From assembly GCA_023415835.1 (NCBI GenBank), contig JAEZJK010000109.1:1-27403 (forward strand): a stretch of DNA of 27,403 nt, written 5' to 3'. Of this stretch, positions 1-6,300 are shown piece after piece. The position numbers and the translations under genes were made by a program. Below the pieces are notes generated by a model, which ran no database searches, was not told the origin of the DNA, and saw only the letters and a program-made list of their open reading frames with translations. Source of the stretch: Bacillota bacterium (GTDB lineage: Bacteria; Bacillota; UBA4882; UBA8346). Position 1 is the first letter of the stretch. Each line of letters starts with the position of its first letter.

Positions 1-9
1 AATAAATAT

Positions 10-33
10 CCCCCGGCACAGCCGGGGGTTTTT
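10..33 (+). repeat. IS200 right-end hairpin (terminator-like)
   Basis: A CCCCCGGC / GCCGGGGG stem (10-17 with 21-28) and loop ACA are followed by five T on the plus strand. It resembles a rho-independent terminator. Its place just beyond the 3' end of tnpA and next to the predicted element tip makes a right-end recognition hairpin more likely. It could also stop transcription entering from outside. Confidence 0.7.
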
Positions 34-109
34 CATTAACGGGCATAGCCCTTTATTACTAGCCACGCCTAAACGGCGTTGGTACGATCTGCCACACGCG
101 ATAAGCTTG

Positions 110-565
110 TTACTTGCTACCCGTAAACGGGTCTAGATCGTCCATCGTTAATTGTTGACCCAGCTGATCTTCTTTTAACTGTTTTTGAATATATTCTTTT
201 ATTTTCTTTGCATCTTTACCTGCCGTATCTACATAGTAGCCTCTACACCAAAATTCTCTATTTCGGTATTTATACTTCAGATTGCCCCATTTTTCATAGA
301 TCATTAAACTGCTTTTCCCCTTCAGGAATCCCATGAAGCTGGATACACTTATTTTGGGAGGTATTTCTAGCAGCATGTGTACATGATCCGGGCAAACTTC
401 TGCTTCAATGATATTTACACCCTTCCATCTGCATAATTCTCTCAATATTGCTCCTACTTCTATTCTTTTGTCCTCGTAAAATACTTTCCTTCTGTACTTT
501 GGCGCAAACACTATGTGGTATTTACAATTCCATTTTGTATGTGATAAACTGTGTATATCGTTCAT
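110..565 (-). CDS. tnpA: IS200/IS605-family Y1 transposase TnpA
   Basis: A 151-aa HUH-family single-strand transposase that cuts and rejoins single-stranded element ends through a 5'-phosphotyrosine. The HUH-type metal-binding motif is HVH at residues 61-63, inside CPDHVHMLLEIPP, and the candidate catalytic tyrosine is Tyr125 in KEYIQKQ. The length is normal for the family and the frame is intact. The ATG is preceded by a strong AAAGGAGGT Shine-Dalgarno 7 nt upstream. That site can be paired into a stem in the leader (575-631), so translation is probably kept low, as in classical IS200. No accessory TnpB/IscB gene is present. Confidence 0.96.
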   Translation of the reverse strand: MNDIHSLSHTKWNCKYHIVFAPKYRRKVFYEDKRIEVGAILRELCRWKGVNIIEAEVCPDHVHMLLEIPPKISVSSFMGFLKGKSSLMIYEKWGNLKYKYRNREFWCRGYYVDTAGKDAKKIKEYIQKQLKEDQLGQQLTMDDLDPFTGSK

Positions 566-574
566 TTGTATGAC

Positions 575-631
575 CTCCTTTTGATTTCTTTGTTGCTGTT
601 GGCAGACCGCAGCTTATTATATCAAAAGGAG
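575..631 (-). promoter_or_regulatory. Leader stem-loop sequestering the tnpA Shine-Dalgarno
   Basis: In the tnpA mRNA, ACTCCTTTTGAT lies about 40 nt upstream of the ribosome binding site ATCAAAAGGAGGT. The two halves (621-631 and 575-585) form an uninterrupted 11-bp duplex covering the Shine-Dalgarno. The loop can fold a small hairpin (about 595-613). IS200 of enterobacteria is known to repress its transposase by this kind of leader structure; its operation here is inferred. Confidence 0.7.
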
Positions 632-666
632 TTTTTATATCACCCTCACCGCTGTAAGCTTTTTTG

Positions 667-689
667 AACCCCACGCCTAGCGTGGGGTT
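667..689. repeat. IS200 left-end hairpin
   Basis: A perfect 10-bp stem AACCCCACGC / GCGTGGGGTT with loop CTA sits about 10 nt inside the predicted left boundary. Position and shape match the subterminal palindrome that TnpA recognises as single-stranded DNA in this family. Confidence 0.75.
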
Positions 690-698
690 TTCACATAT

Positions 699-815
699 AA
701 TAAAAAAAGCATCTTTAACCCCTTCGATGCAGGGGTGTATCTCCGGATAGCGGGCTAAACAATCTCGAATTAGTCTCTGAGAACCTTCCGTCAGCATCCG
801 ATTATCCATTTCCAT
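699..815 (-). pseudogene. 5' fragment of a SIS-domain phosphosugar isomerase, broken by IS200
   Basis: Thirty-nine codons with a good start (GGAGG 6 nt before the ATG at 815) encode MEMDNRMLTEGSQRLI and then LARYPEIHPCIEGVKDAFF. The pattern L-x-RYP-x-L/I-x-x-C-x-x-x-I/V-x-x-A is how many Firmicute SIS-domain (GmhA-like) phosphosugar isomerases begin, just before their glycine-rich sugar-phosphate loop. Homology stops at the IS200 boundary; codons read further left belong to the element. If insertion was simple, the rest of the gene resumes outside the window beyond base 1. The assignment rests on the N-terminal pattern only. Confidence 0.6.
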
Positions 816-870
816 TAAAACCTCCGTTACCCATCTTATTACAAGATATGAAAAACGGCGGTTTCAGGGA

Positions 871-901
871 ATAAAAAACGGGATTTGATTTTAATCCCGT
901 T
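871..901 (-). terminator. Rho-independent terminator of the peptide-transport operon
   Basis: The 8-bp stem AACGGGAT / ATCCCGTT (877-884 with 894-901) has a 9-nt loop. On the minus strand it is followed by six T (871-876 as A). It lies about 57 nt after the stop of the last gene of the operon (958-1488). Confidence 0.85.
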
Positions 902-957
902 AATAACTCTGCATTTATAGTTAGTTTTATTCGAAAGAACCCGATTTTTAGTGAAAG

Positions 958-1488
958 CTAAAGATCCTTCTCACGCTCTAAAATAGCGATAGCCAACTTT
1001 TCATATAATTCAAACTGAAGGTAATGATAAACCCGGGTTATTAAAAAACGTGGGTATTGGGATTGATCTAATAAAAATTCGAGCAATTGTTTTTGATCGG
1101 ATAGATTAGGGTAGAGCCTTCCCTTGCTAGCCTTTGCCAACCTTAACCAACCAAAATTTGAATAATCGTCAACCGTAAAAATCTTATTATTAATGGTATA
1201 GCCAATAGCGAACCTAACCTCAAGTTCTCTACCGGCTTCAGGCAATAGTTTAATTTTTAACCGGAAGCTCCCGTAATAATCCCGGTAAGGTTTGATTGGA
1301 TTAATACCGAATTTTCTCTCTCTCGCCTTCGCGCTTGAACCGGCTGCCACTTCTAACAGTCCGGCGTTGGATTGGTCAGTTTTTGAGGCGATTAAACGGT
1401 ACCCTTCGAGGGCAGGTTCGGTATAACTATACCAGCTTTTAGGTTTAATCATGCGATCCATCACTTTAAGGGTTAATGAGCCATCCAT
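958..1488 (-). CDS. Unknown 176-aa protein, last gene of the peptide importer operon
   Basis: Not recognised. It has no signal peptide or membrane segment, so it is probably cytoplasmic. It is mixed alpha/beta in character: a basic N-terminal half rich in Ser/Lys/Arg, a central hydrophobic strand-like stretch (FRLKIKLLPEAGRELEVRFA), and a C-terminal helical stretch with many Tyr and Leu. The start is supported by GAGGAG about 7 nt upstream of the ATG. It begins 19 nt after the preceding ATPase gene and is followed by the operon terminator, so it is co-transcribed with the importer. It might act on imported peptides or regulate uptake, but nothing in the sequence shows this. Confidence 0.7.
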   Translation of the reverse strand: MDGSLTLKVMDRMIKPKSWYSYTEPALEGYRLIASKTDQSNAGLLEVAAGSSAKARERKFGINPIKPYRDYYGSFRLKIKLLPEAGRELEVRFAIGYTINNKIFTVDDYSNFGWLRLAKASKGRLYPNLSDQKQLLEFLLDQSQYPRFLITRVYHYLQFELYEKLAIAILEREKDL

Positions 1489-1507
1489 GAAAAACTCCTC
1501 GTAAAAT

Positions 1508-2482
1508 TCACTCTGTTTTCAATAAGAAACACTTGGCATAATGTTCCGGCTCTATTTCCAATAATGGGGGTTCCTGATGAAGGCAAACATCCATAACCGA
1601 AGGGCACCGCGAGGAGAAACAACAACCTTGATTATTGAGGGCCGTAACGCCGACCTCTCCCTTTAAAAGCATTTTTTTCCGGGGACGGTCAGGATCGGGG
1701 ACCGGGATCGCCGCCAACAAAGCTTTGGTATAAGGATGAGCCGGATTTTGAAATAATTGCTCACTCCGTGTTAGCTCCACGATTTGTCCCAGATACATTA
1801 CGGCAATCCGGTTGGAAATATGTTTGACTACGGCTAAATCATGGGCGATAAAGAGATAGGCCATTCCCGTTTGGTTGCGGATTTCGATTAGCAGGTTGAT
1901 AATTTGGGCCTGAATCGATACATCAAGGGCTGACACCACTTCATCACAGACTAGTAATGACGGGTTTAAAATGATTGAACGGGCAATCGCTAATCTTTGG
2001 CGTTGTCCTCCCGAGAACTCATGGGGATACCGGTAAAGAATCTCCGCAGATAAGCCTACCTTCTCCAATACTTCAACTACCCGGTCTTTCTTCTGGGATA
2101 GATTTTTAACCATGCCATGTTCAACCAAACCTTCGCCTACCAAGTCCAATACCACCCAACGCGGGTTAAGCGAAGAATACGGATCCTGAAAGATAATTTG
2201 AAGCTTGGGCCGGAGCTTTCGGAGTTCCCCACGGGATAACCCGGTTAGTTCAGTGCCTTGAAATAGTATCGAACCTCCGGAAGGCTCAATCAACCGGAGG
2301 ATACTCCGGCCGGCCGTGGTTTTCCCGCAGCCGGACTCGCCCACTAAACCCAAAGTTTCACCGGGATGAATTGTAAAACTGACCCGATCCACGGCCTTAA
2401 CTTGATTTTGGACCCGCCCTAACAACCCGGACCGGATTGGGAAATATTTTTGAAGGTTGTTAACCTCGAGAATATTTGTCAT
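1508..2482 (-). CDS. Oligopeptide/dipeptide ABC transporter ATPase (OppF/DppF type)
   Basis: One of two ATPases energising the peptide importer at the cytoplasmic face. From the ATG at 2482 (324 aa): Walker A GESGCGKTT (about 48-56), Q-loop near residue 99, signature FSGGQRQR (about 156-163), and Walker B LLVCDE (about 176-181) with catalytic Glu181. The C-terminal oligopeptide-transporter extension carries the conserved cysteines (GCCFSSRCPSVMDVC). A TTG start 18 nt earlier is possible, but the ATG at 2482 has GGAGGGTGA upstream and forms an ATGA overlap with the preceding stop, which signals coupled translation. In E. coli the corresponding YejF is one fused double ATPase; here the two halves are separate genes. 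Confidence 0.93.
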   Translation of the reverse strand: MTNILEVNNLQKYFPIRSGLLGRVQNQVKAVDRVSFTIHPGETLGLVGESGCGKTTAGRSILRLIEPSGGSILFQGTELTGLSRGELRKLRPKLQIIFQDPYSSLNPRWVVLDLVGEGLVEHGMVKNLSQKKDRVVEVLEKVGLSAEILYRYPHEFSGGQRQRLAIARSIILNPSLLVCDEVVSALDVSIQAQIINLLIEIRNQTGMAYLFIAHDLAVVKHISNRIAVMYLGQIVELTRSEQLFQNPAHPYTKALLAAIPVPDPDRPRKKMLLKGEVGVTALNNQGCCFSSRCPSVMDVCLHQEPPLLEIEPEHYAKCFLLKTE

Positions 2483-3447
2483 GGTTTCACCCTCCAACAA
2501 CTCACCCGATGTCCGGGGGCCAATTCTGTTTCAGAGGGATATTCATGCCGACAGCGTTCCATAGCCCTGGGGCAACGGGGTTCAAAAAAACAACCGGCAG
2601 GCAAATGGAGTAGATCTGGAATCATTCCGGGAATAGCTATCAAAGGGTCCTGCTGATTTATTTTAGGGATTGAAGCCAGCAGGCCGATTGTATAAGGATG
2701 AAGCGGATTTTTAAACAGCTCCCGTACCGGGGCCAGTTCCACTATCCTTCCGGCATACATCACCGCCACTTTCTGAGCGTTTTCGGCCACAATTCCCAAA
2801 TTATGCGTAATTAACAAGACCGACATTTTATTTTCGCTTTGTAATTCGGATAATAAATTCAAGATTTGGGCTTGAATCGTTACATCCAGAGCGGTAGTCG
2901 GCTCATCGGCTATTACTAGTTGCGGTCGGCAGCTCAGAGCCATGGCAATCATCGCCCGTTGCCGCATCCCTCCGGAGAGCTCATGGGGATATGCTTCATA
3001 GCTCCGTTCCGGATCGGCGATTCCGGCCCGGTTTAACATCTCTAGGGCCTGCTCCCGTATCTGAAGCGGATCCAATTTGATATGAATTTGTAATACCTCA
3101 CTGATTTGAGGACCGATTTTTTGAACCGGATTAAAACTGGTTAAAGGTTCTTGAAAGATAGTGCTGATCTCCCGGCCCCGGATGCCAATTAATTCCGGAA
3201 GGTTTAGTTCTATTAAATCTTTCCCTTCCCAAAGGACCTTTCCGGCGACAATCTCGCCGGGAGGAGCCGGAATCAATCTCAATAACGAAAGGGCGGTCAC
3301 TGATTTCCCGCAGCCGGACTCTCCGACCAGGCCCAGGGTCTCACCGCGATTGATCGCGAAAGAAACGCCATCCACCGCTCTAACAATACCGGCTTCGGTA
3401 TTAAAATTAACTTTTAAATTTCTTACTTCCAGGAGTGTTTCAGCCAT
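2479..3447 (-). CDS. Oligopeptide/dipeptide ABC transporter ATPase (OppD/DppD type)
   Basis: A 322-aa ATPase partnering the OppF-type protein encoded immediately downstream. Visible motifs are Walker A GESGCGKS (about 42-49), Q-loop IFQEPLTSFNP, signature LSGGMRQR, Walker B LVIADEPTTALD and an H-loop in LLITHNLG. The C-terminal region has the family's cysteine motif (CFFEPRCPRAMERC) followed by a final Cys near the end. It starts 3 nt after the stop of the upstream permease gene and overlaps the next gene by 4 nt, so it is firmly within one transcript. Confidence 0.94.
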   Translation of the reverse strand: MAETLLEVRNLKVNFNTEAGIVRAVDGVSFAINRGETLGLVGESGCGKSVTALSLLRLIPAPPGEIVAGKVLWEGKDLIELNLPELIGIRGREISTIFQEPLTSFNPVQKIGPQISEVLQIHIKLDPLQIREQALEMLNRAGIADPERSYEAYPHELSGGMRQRAMIAMALSCRPQLVIADEPTTALDVTIQAQILNLLSELQSENKMSVLLITHNLGIVAENAQKVAVMYAGRIVELAPVRELFKNPLHPYTIGLLASIPKINQQDPLIAIPGMIPDLLHLPAGCFFEPRCPRAMERCRHEYPSETELAPGHRVSCWRVKP

Positions 3448-3450
3448 TGT

Positions 3451-4488
3451 CTACTCCATCCTCTGATATTCTCTCGGGTCATATGCTTCACGAATTCCTT
3501 CTCCTACAAACGCAATTAATAGCAATACTCCGAAGAGAGCCAATGCCGGATAAATCGACAACCAATATGAACTGAGATTGCCCATCCCTTGACGCATCAG
3601 CTCTCCCCAACTGGGAGTAGGCGCCGGTAAACCAAAACCCAAAAAATCAAGGGCCGATAAAGAAAAAATCGCTCCGATCAGATCAAAAGGTAAAAAAGTA
3701 ATAATTGGAGTCAAGGCATTCGGTAAAATGTGACGGAACATGATCTTCCAATCCTTGACCCCCAATGCCTTTGCTGCCTCTACATATTGCGCCTCGCGCA
3801 ACTTCAGGTACTCCGACCGAATGAAAAAAGAAATCCCAATCCAATTAAATAGGGTAAAAATAACGAGTAAAATCCAAAAACTAGTCCCCAATGAGCTTCC
3901 GATGATAATTACAATATAAAGAAAAGGAAGCGCGGAGATGATCTCGATTAACCGTTGCACCGTAAGATCAAACCAACCGCTGAAATACCCCTGCAACGCC
4001 CCGACCAAAACCCCCAGGCAAATACTGGAGAAAGTGATCAAAAGAGCGAAACTAAAACTGATCCGGTAACCGTAAAGCAACCGAGTTAAAATATCCCGCC
4101 CCCGGTCGTCGGTGCCCAACCAGTTTTGAAGGGTCGGGGGAGTCGGCGGATAACCCGGAAGTTCCAAGAGAGATTCGTTATAGCCATAAGGAATCGGCGG
4201 GAAAATCATAAAATTCCCTTTTTGTTCTTTAAATGAAGCTGACTCATTCAACTGCTTGTAGTTGGGAATATCGGCGGCCCCCAGCCCGAAATTGTCCCCG
4301 GTATAAAAGCGAAGCGCCGGAAAGAACTGCTTCCCCTCATATTTTACGATTAACGGTTTGTCATTGGTGATAAAATTTGCGAATAATGAAACAAAATAAA
4401 GGCCGATTAAGATCCAAAACGAAACATAAGCCCGTTTCATTTTCTTAAACTTCTGCAAACGCCGTAGGGTGACTTGGGAAAGCTGCAT
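3451..4488 (-). CDS. Peptide ABC transporter permease, YejE-like
   Basis: A 345-aa inner-membrane permease of the DppC/OppC family. The first membrane helix (about 20-40) is followed by a long external segment with DKPLIVKYEGKQFFPALRFY. This is characteristic of YejE, the permease of the YejABEF importer for peptides and microcin C. A cluster of membrane helices follows, with the EAA loop (EAAKALGVKDWKIMFRHILP) that docks onto the ATPases. A ribosome binding site (GGAGT) lies upstream of the ATG. It is separated from the yejB-like gene by about 750 bp holding a GNAT gene, so it may need its own promoter. Confidence 0.92.
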   Translation of the reverse strand: MQLSQVTLRRLQKFKKMKRAYVSFWILIGLYFVSLFANFITNDKPLIVKYEGKQFFPALRFYTGDNFGLGAADIPNYKQLNESASFKEQKGNFMIFPPIPYGYNESLLELPGYPPTPPTLQNWLGTDDRGRDILTRLLYGYRISFSFALLITFSSICLGVLVGALQGYFSGWFDLTVQRLIEIISALPFLYIVIIIGSSLGTSFWILLVIFTLFNWIGISFFIRSEYLKLREAQYVEAAKALGVKDWKIMFRHILPNALTPIITFLPFDLIGAIFSLSALDFLGFGLPAPTPSWGELMRQGMGNLSSYWLSIYPALALFGVLLLIAFVGEGIREAYDPREYQRME

Positions 4489-4524
4489 GGGGTTACTCCT
4501 TCCATATTCTAAATGCCGATAGTT

Positions 4525-4559
4525 GTCAGGAGCCGGGAGTCAGGAGTCAGCATTGTCCC
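4525..4559. repeat. Heptanucleotide-periodic array
   Basis: Four consecutive 7-mers, GTCAGGA GCCGGGA GTCAGGA GTCAGCA (4525-4552), then a degenerate TTGTCCC. It lies in the gap between the GNAT gene and the yejE-like gene. It is one of six such arrays in the window. Confidence 0.6.
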
Positions 4560-4688
4560 TGCCCGGTTTAATTGCTATTTATTGTGTCTATATAAATTAA
4601 AATGAATTTTGTTTATGCTTTTCCAGCCTTAAACCGTGGATGGAAAAGAGCTAAATATATATTTATTTCAATTTATGAACCAAGGAAA

Positions 4689-4735
4689 ATATGTCGCAAT
4701 AATCCAGGATAGTCAAGAAACTTTTTGCGACATAT
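4689..4735 (-). terminator. Inverted repeat just after the GNAT gene, possible terminator
   Basis: A perfect 11-bp inverted repeat ATATGTCGCAA / TTGCGACATAT (4689-4699 with 4725-4735) has a 25-nt loop. It begins 5 nt after the GNAT stop codon. On the minus strand the stem runs into TATTTTCC, a short T tract. The long loop and weak T run leave open an operator or an end of an inserted cassette. Confidence 0.4.
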
Positions 4736-4739
4736 ATGT

Positions 4740-5177
4740 TTAAACTAAATATTTCTTAAACCCTTGAACTTCATCAAGGTTATATCCTAATGATTCATAA
4801 AACTTATGCGCTTCTTTTCTTTTTGTTCCCGAAACAAACATTGTGTAAGAACAATTTTTCTCCTTAGCAACCCTTTCAATCTCAATCATTAATTTTTTCC
4901 CTATCCCAATACCTCTAAATTCACTTGATACAATAACATTTTCAATTACCATAAACGGTTGACATTCTCCAACAAGATCGAGACAGATTATTCCCATTAA
5001 CGAACCAACTAAGATACCATTATATATAGCGCCCAGGACATAATAACCTTGATTTTTTTCCATCAATTCAAAGCACTGAAGCATTTTATTAATGTCGGTT
5101 TCCTTCCCCGATAATTCTTTAAAAAGTAGTGCTAAATCCGGAAGGTCGTTACGCTTAATTTTTACAATCTCAATCAT
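4740..5177 (-). CDS. GNAT family N-acetyltransferase inside the peptide importer operon
   Basis: A 145-aa single-domain acetyl-CoA-dependent N-acetyltransferase. The central strand VIENVIVSSEFRG and the acetyl-CoA pyrophosphate loop RGIGIGKK (motif A, Q/R-x-x-G-x-G/A) are clear, and the C-terminal AHKFYESLGYN is the usual motif B end. Substrate unknown. The start ATG has only a modest GGAA site. The gene is richer in A/T than the permease genes on either side. It separates yejB-like from yejE-like genes that are normally adjacent, and is followed by an 11-bp inverted repeat, which suggests later insertion. A functional link is possible because YejABEF imports microcin C and the MccE C-terminal GNAT domain detoxifies processed microcin C, but this is inference. 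Confidence 0.88.
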   Translation of the reverse strand: MIEIVKIKRNDLPDLALLFKELSGKETDINKMLQCFELMEKNQGYYVLGAIYNGILVGSLMGIICLDLVGECQPFMVIENVIVSSEFRGIGIGKKLMIEIERVAKEKNCSYTMFVSGTKRKEAHKFYESLGYNLDEVQGFKKYLV

Positions 5178-5241
5178 TTATTCCAACTCTTTTACTTTTC
5201 ATACAACGTTCCTGAAGGCTACAAACCGTTCTTGCCCACTC

Positions 5242-6270
5242 TCACCTAAACTTTATCCTTGGATCAACCATTGCCAGGCAAAAGTCGGAGATGATCCGGC
5301 CCAGCAATACCAGGAGGCTTGAAATTACGATCAGCCCCAGAGCTACCGGATAATCGCGGTTAACAATCGATTCATAGCCCAATAACCCCATTCCGTCAAT
5401 GGTAAAAATGGTCTCGATCAACATTGATCCGGAGAGGATTACCCCGATAATCATCCCGATATTGGTAGCGATCGGGATTAAGGCGTTCCGTAAAGCATGC
5501 TTAAAGACTGCCTGATGATAGGTTAATCCCTTGGCTAAGGCGGTCCGAAGATAGTCTTGATTCAGCTGTTCCATGAGGGAATTTTTCATTAACAGCGTCA
5601 GGGAGGCAAACCCGCCGATAGTGTAACAAAGTAACGGCAAAAACATATGGCTAATATAATCGACTATTTTGCCGAGGAGCGACAAATCCTCGAAGTAATC
5701 CGAGACAACCCCGCTGATGGGGAAGATGTCCCAAAAACTACCCCCGCCAAAGAGGACGATTAAAACTAAGCCCAATACGAATGAAGGCACTGCATAACCC
5801 ATGAATATCAAGATACTGCTCCAATTATCAAAAGCCTGGTTATGCTCTAGGGCTTTCCTAATTCCCAGCGGGATACAGACCAAGTAAGTCAAGAACAACC
5901 CGGTCAAGCCGAAGGTTAATGAAACTGGGAAACGGCTAGCGATGACTTCAAGGACTGGTTTTTGATAAGTGTAAGAAGTGCCAAGATCAAGCTTGAGCAA
6001 CTTACTCAACCAGGAGAAATACCGTACTAACACCGGTTTGTCAAACTCATAATATTTCTTGATGTTTTCCACTTCTTCTTGAGTCAAAGATGAAACGGTA
6101 GCTGCACTGGCGGAGATCCCTCCTGATTCCCGGGAAGCTTGTTTAATCTTTTGGACTGCTTGTTCCACCGGCCCTCCCGGAACCATTTGCATCACTAAAA
6201 AGCAAGCAATGGTGATCCCAAATAAAGTGGGAAATATCAATAAAAATCGTTTCAATAAATATTGACGCAT
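5242..6270 (-). CDS. Peptide ABC transporter permease, YejB-like
   Basis: A 342-aa permease of the DppB/OppB family. The N-terminus MRQYLLKRFLLIFPTLFG is the standard first helix. The following VPGGPVEQAVQKI and the long hydrophilic segment (about 40-95) before the second helix match YejB more than DppB. The EAA loop is RTALAKGLTYHQAVFKHALR, and about six membrane segments are visible. A strong AGAGGAGAAGG ribosome binding site precedes the ATG, about 30 nt after the binding-protein gene, so the two are co-transcribed. It should pair with the YejE-like permease encoded beyond the GNAT gene. Confidence 0.92.
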   Translation of the reverse strand: MRQYLLKRFLLIFPTLFGITIACFLVMQMVPGGPVEQAVQKIKQASRESGGISASAATVSSLTQEEVENIKKYYEFDKPVLVRYFSWLSKLLKLDLGTSYTYQKPVLEVIASRFPVSLTFGLTGLFLTYLVCIPLGIRKALEHNQAFDNWSSILIFMGYAVPSFVLGLVLIVLFGGGSFWDIFPISGVVSDYFEDLSLLGKIVDYISHMFLPLLCYTIGGFASLTLLMKNSLMEQLNQDYLRTALAKGLTYHQAVFKHALRNALIPIATNIGMIIGVILSGSMLIETIFTIDGMGLLGYESIVNRDYPVALGLIVISSLLVLLGRIISDFCLAMVDPRIKFR

Positions 6271-6300
6271 TTCCTTCTCCTCTAGATCAACATAAAACTG

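Larger units (their letters stand above)
1..698 (-). mobile_element. IS200-type insertion sequence (IS200/IS605 family, tnpA only)
   Basis: A single Y1 transposase gene is flanked by subterminal hairpins and has no tnpB, as in IS200-type elements. Read in the tnpA direction, the left-end hairpin is at 667-689 (10-bp stem, 3-nt loop CTA). The right-end hairpin is at 10-28 (8-bp stem, 3-nt loop), with smaller hairpins at 41-51 and 65-79. The hexamer AATAAA is found at 1-6 (predicted right tip) and at 699-704 (flank of the left end). This fits the family's single-strand mechanism, in which the target tetra- to hexanucleotide stays next to the left end, resembles the right-end cleavage site, and no target duplication is made. 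I infer boundaries of about 1 and 698. The element interrupts a SIS-domain gene. Confidence 0.85.

Noticed and set aside
10..33. Stand-alone rho-independent terminator
   Set aside because: The hairpin with T run fits, but it sits at the expected right-end position of the IS200 element, so I list it as an element end that may only incidentally terminate.
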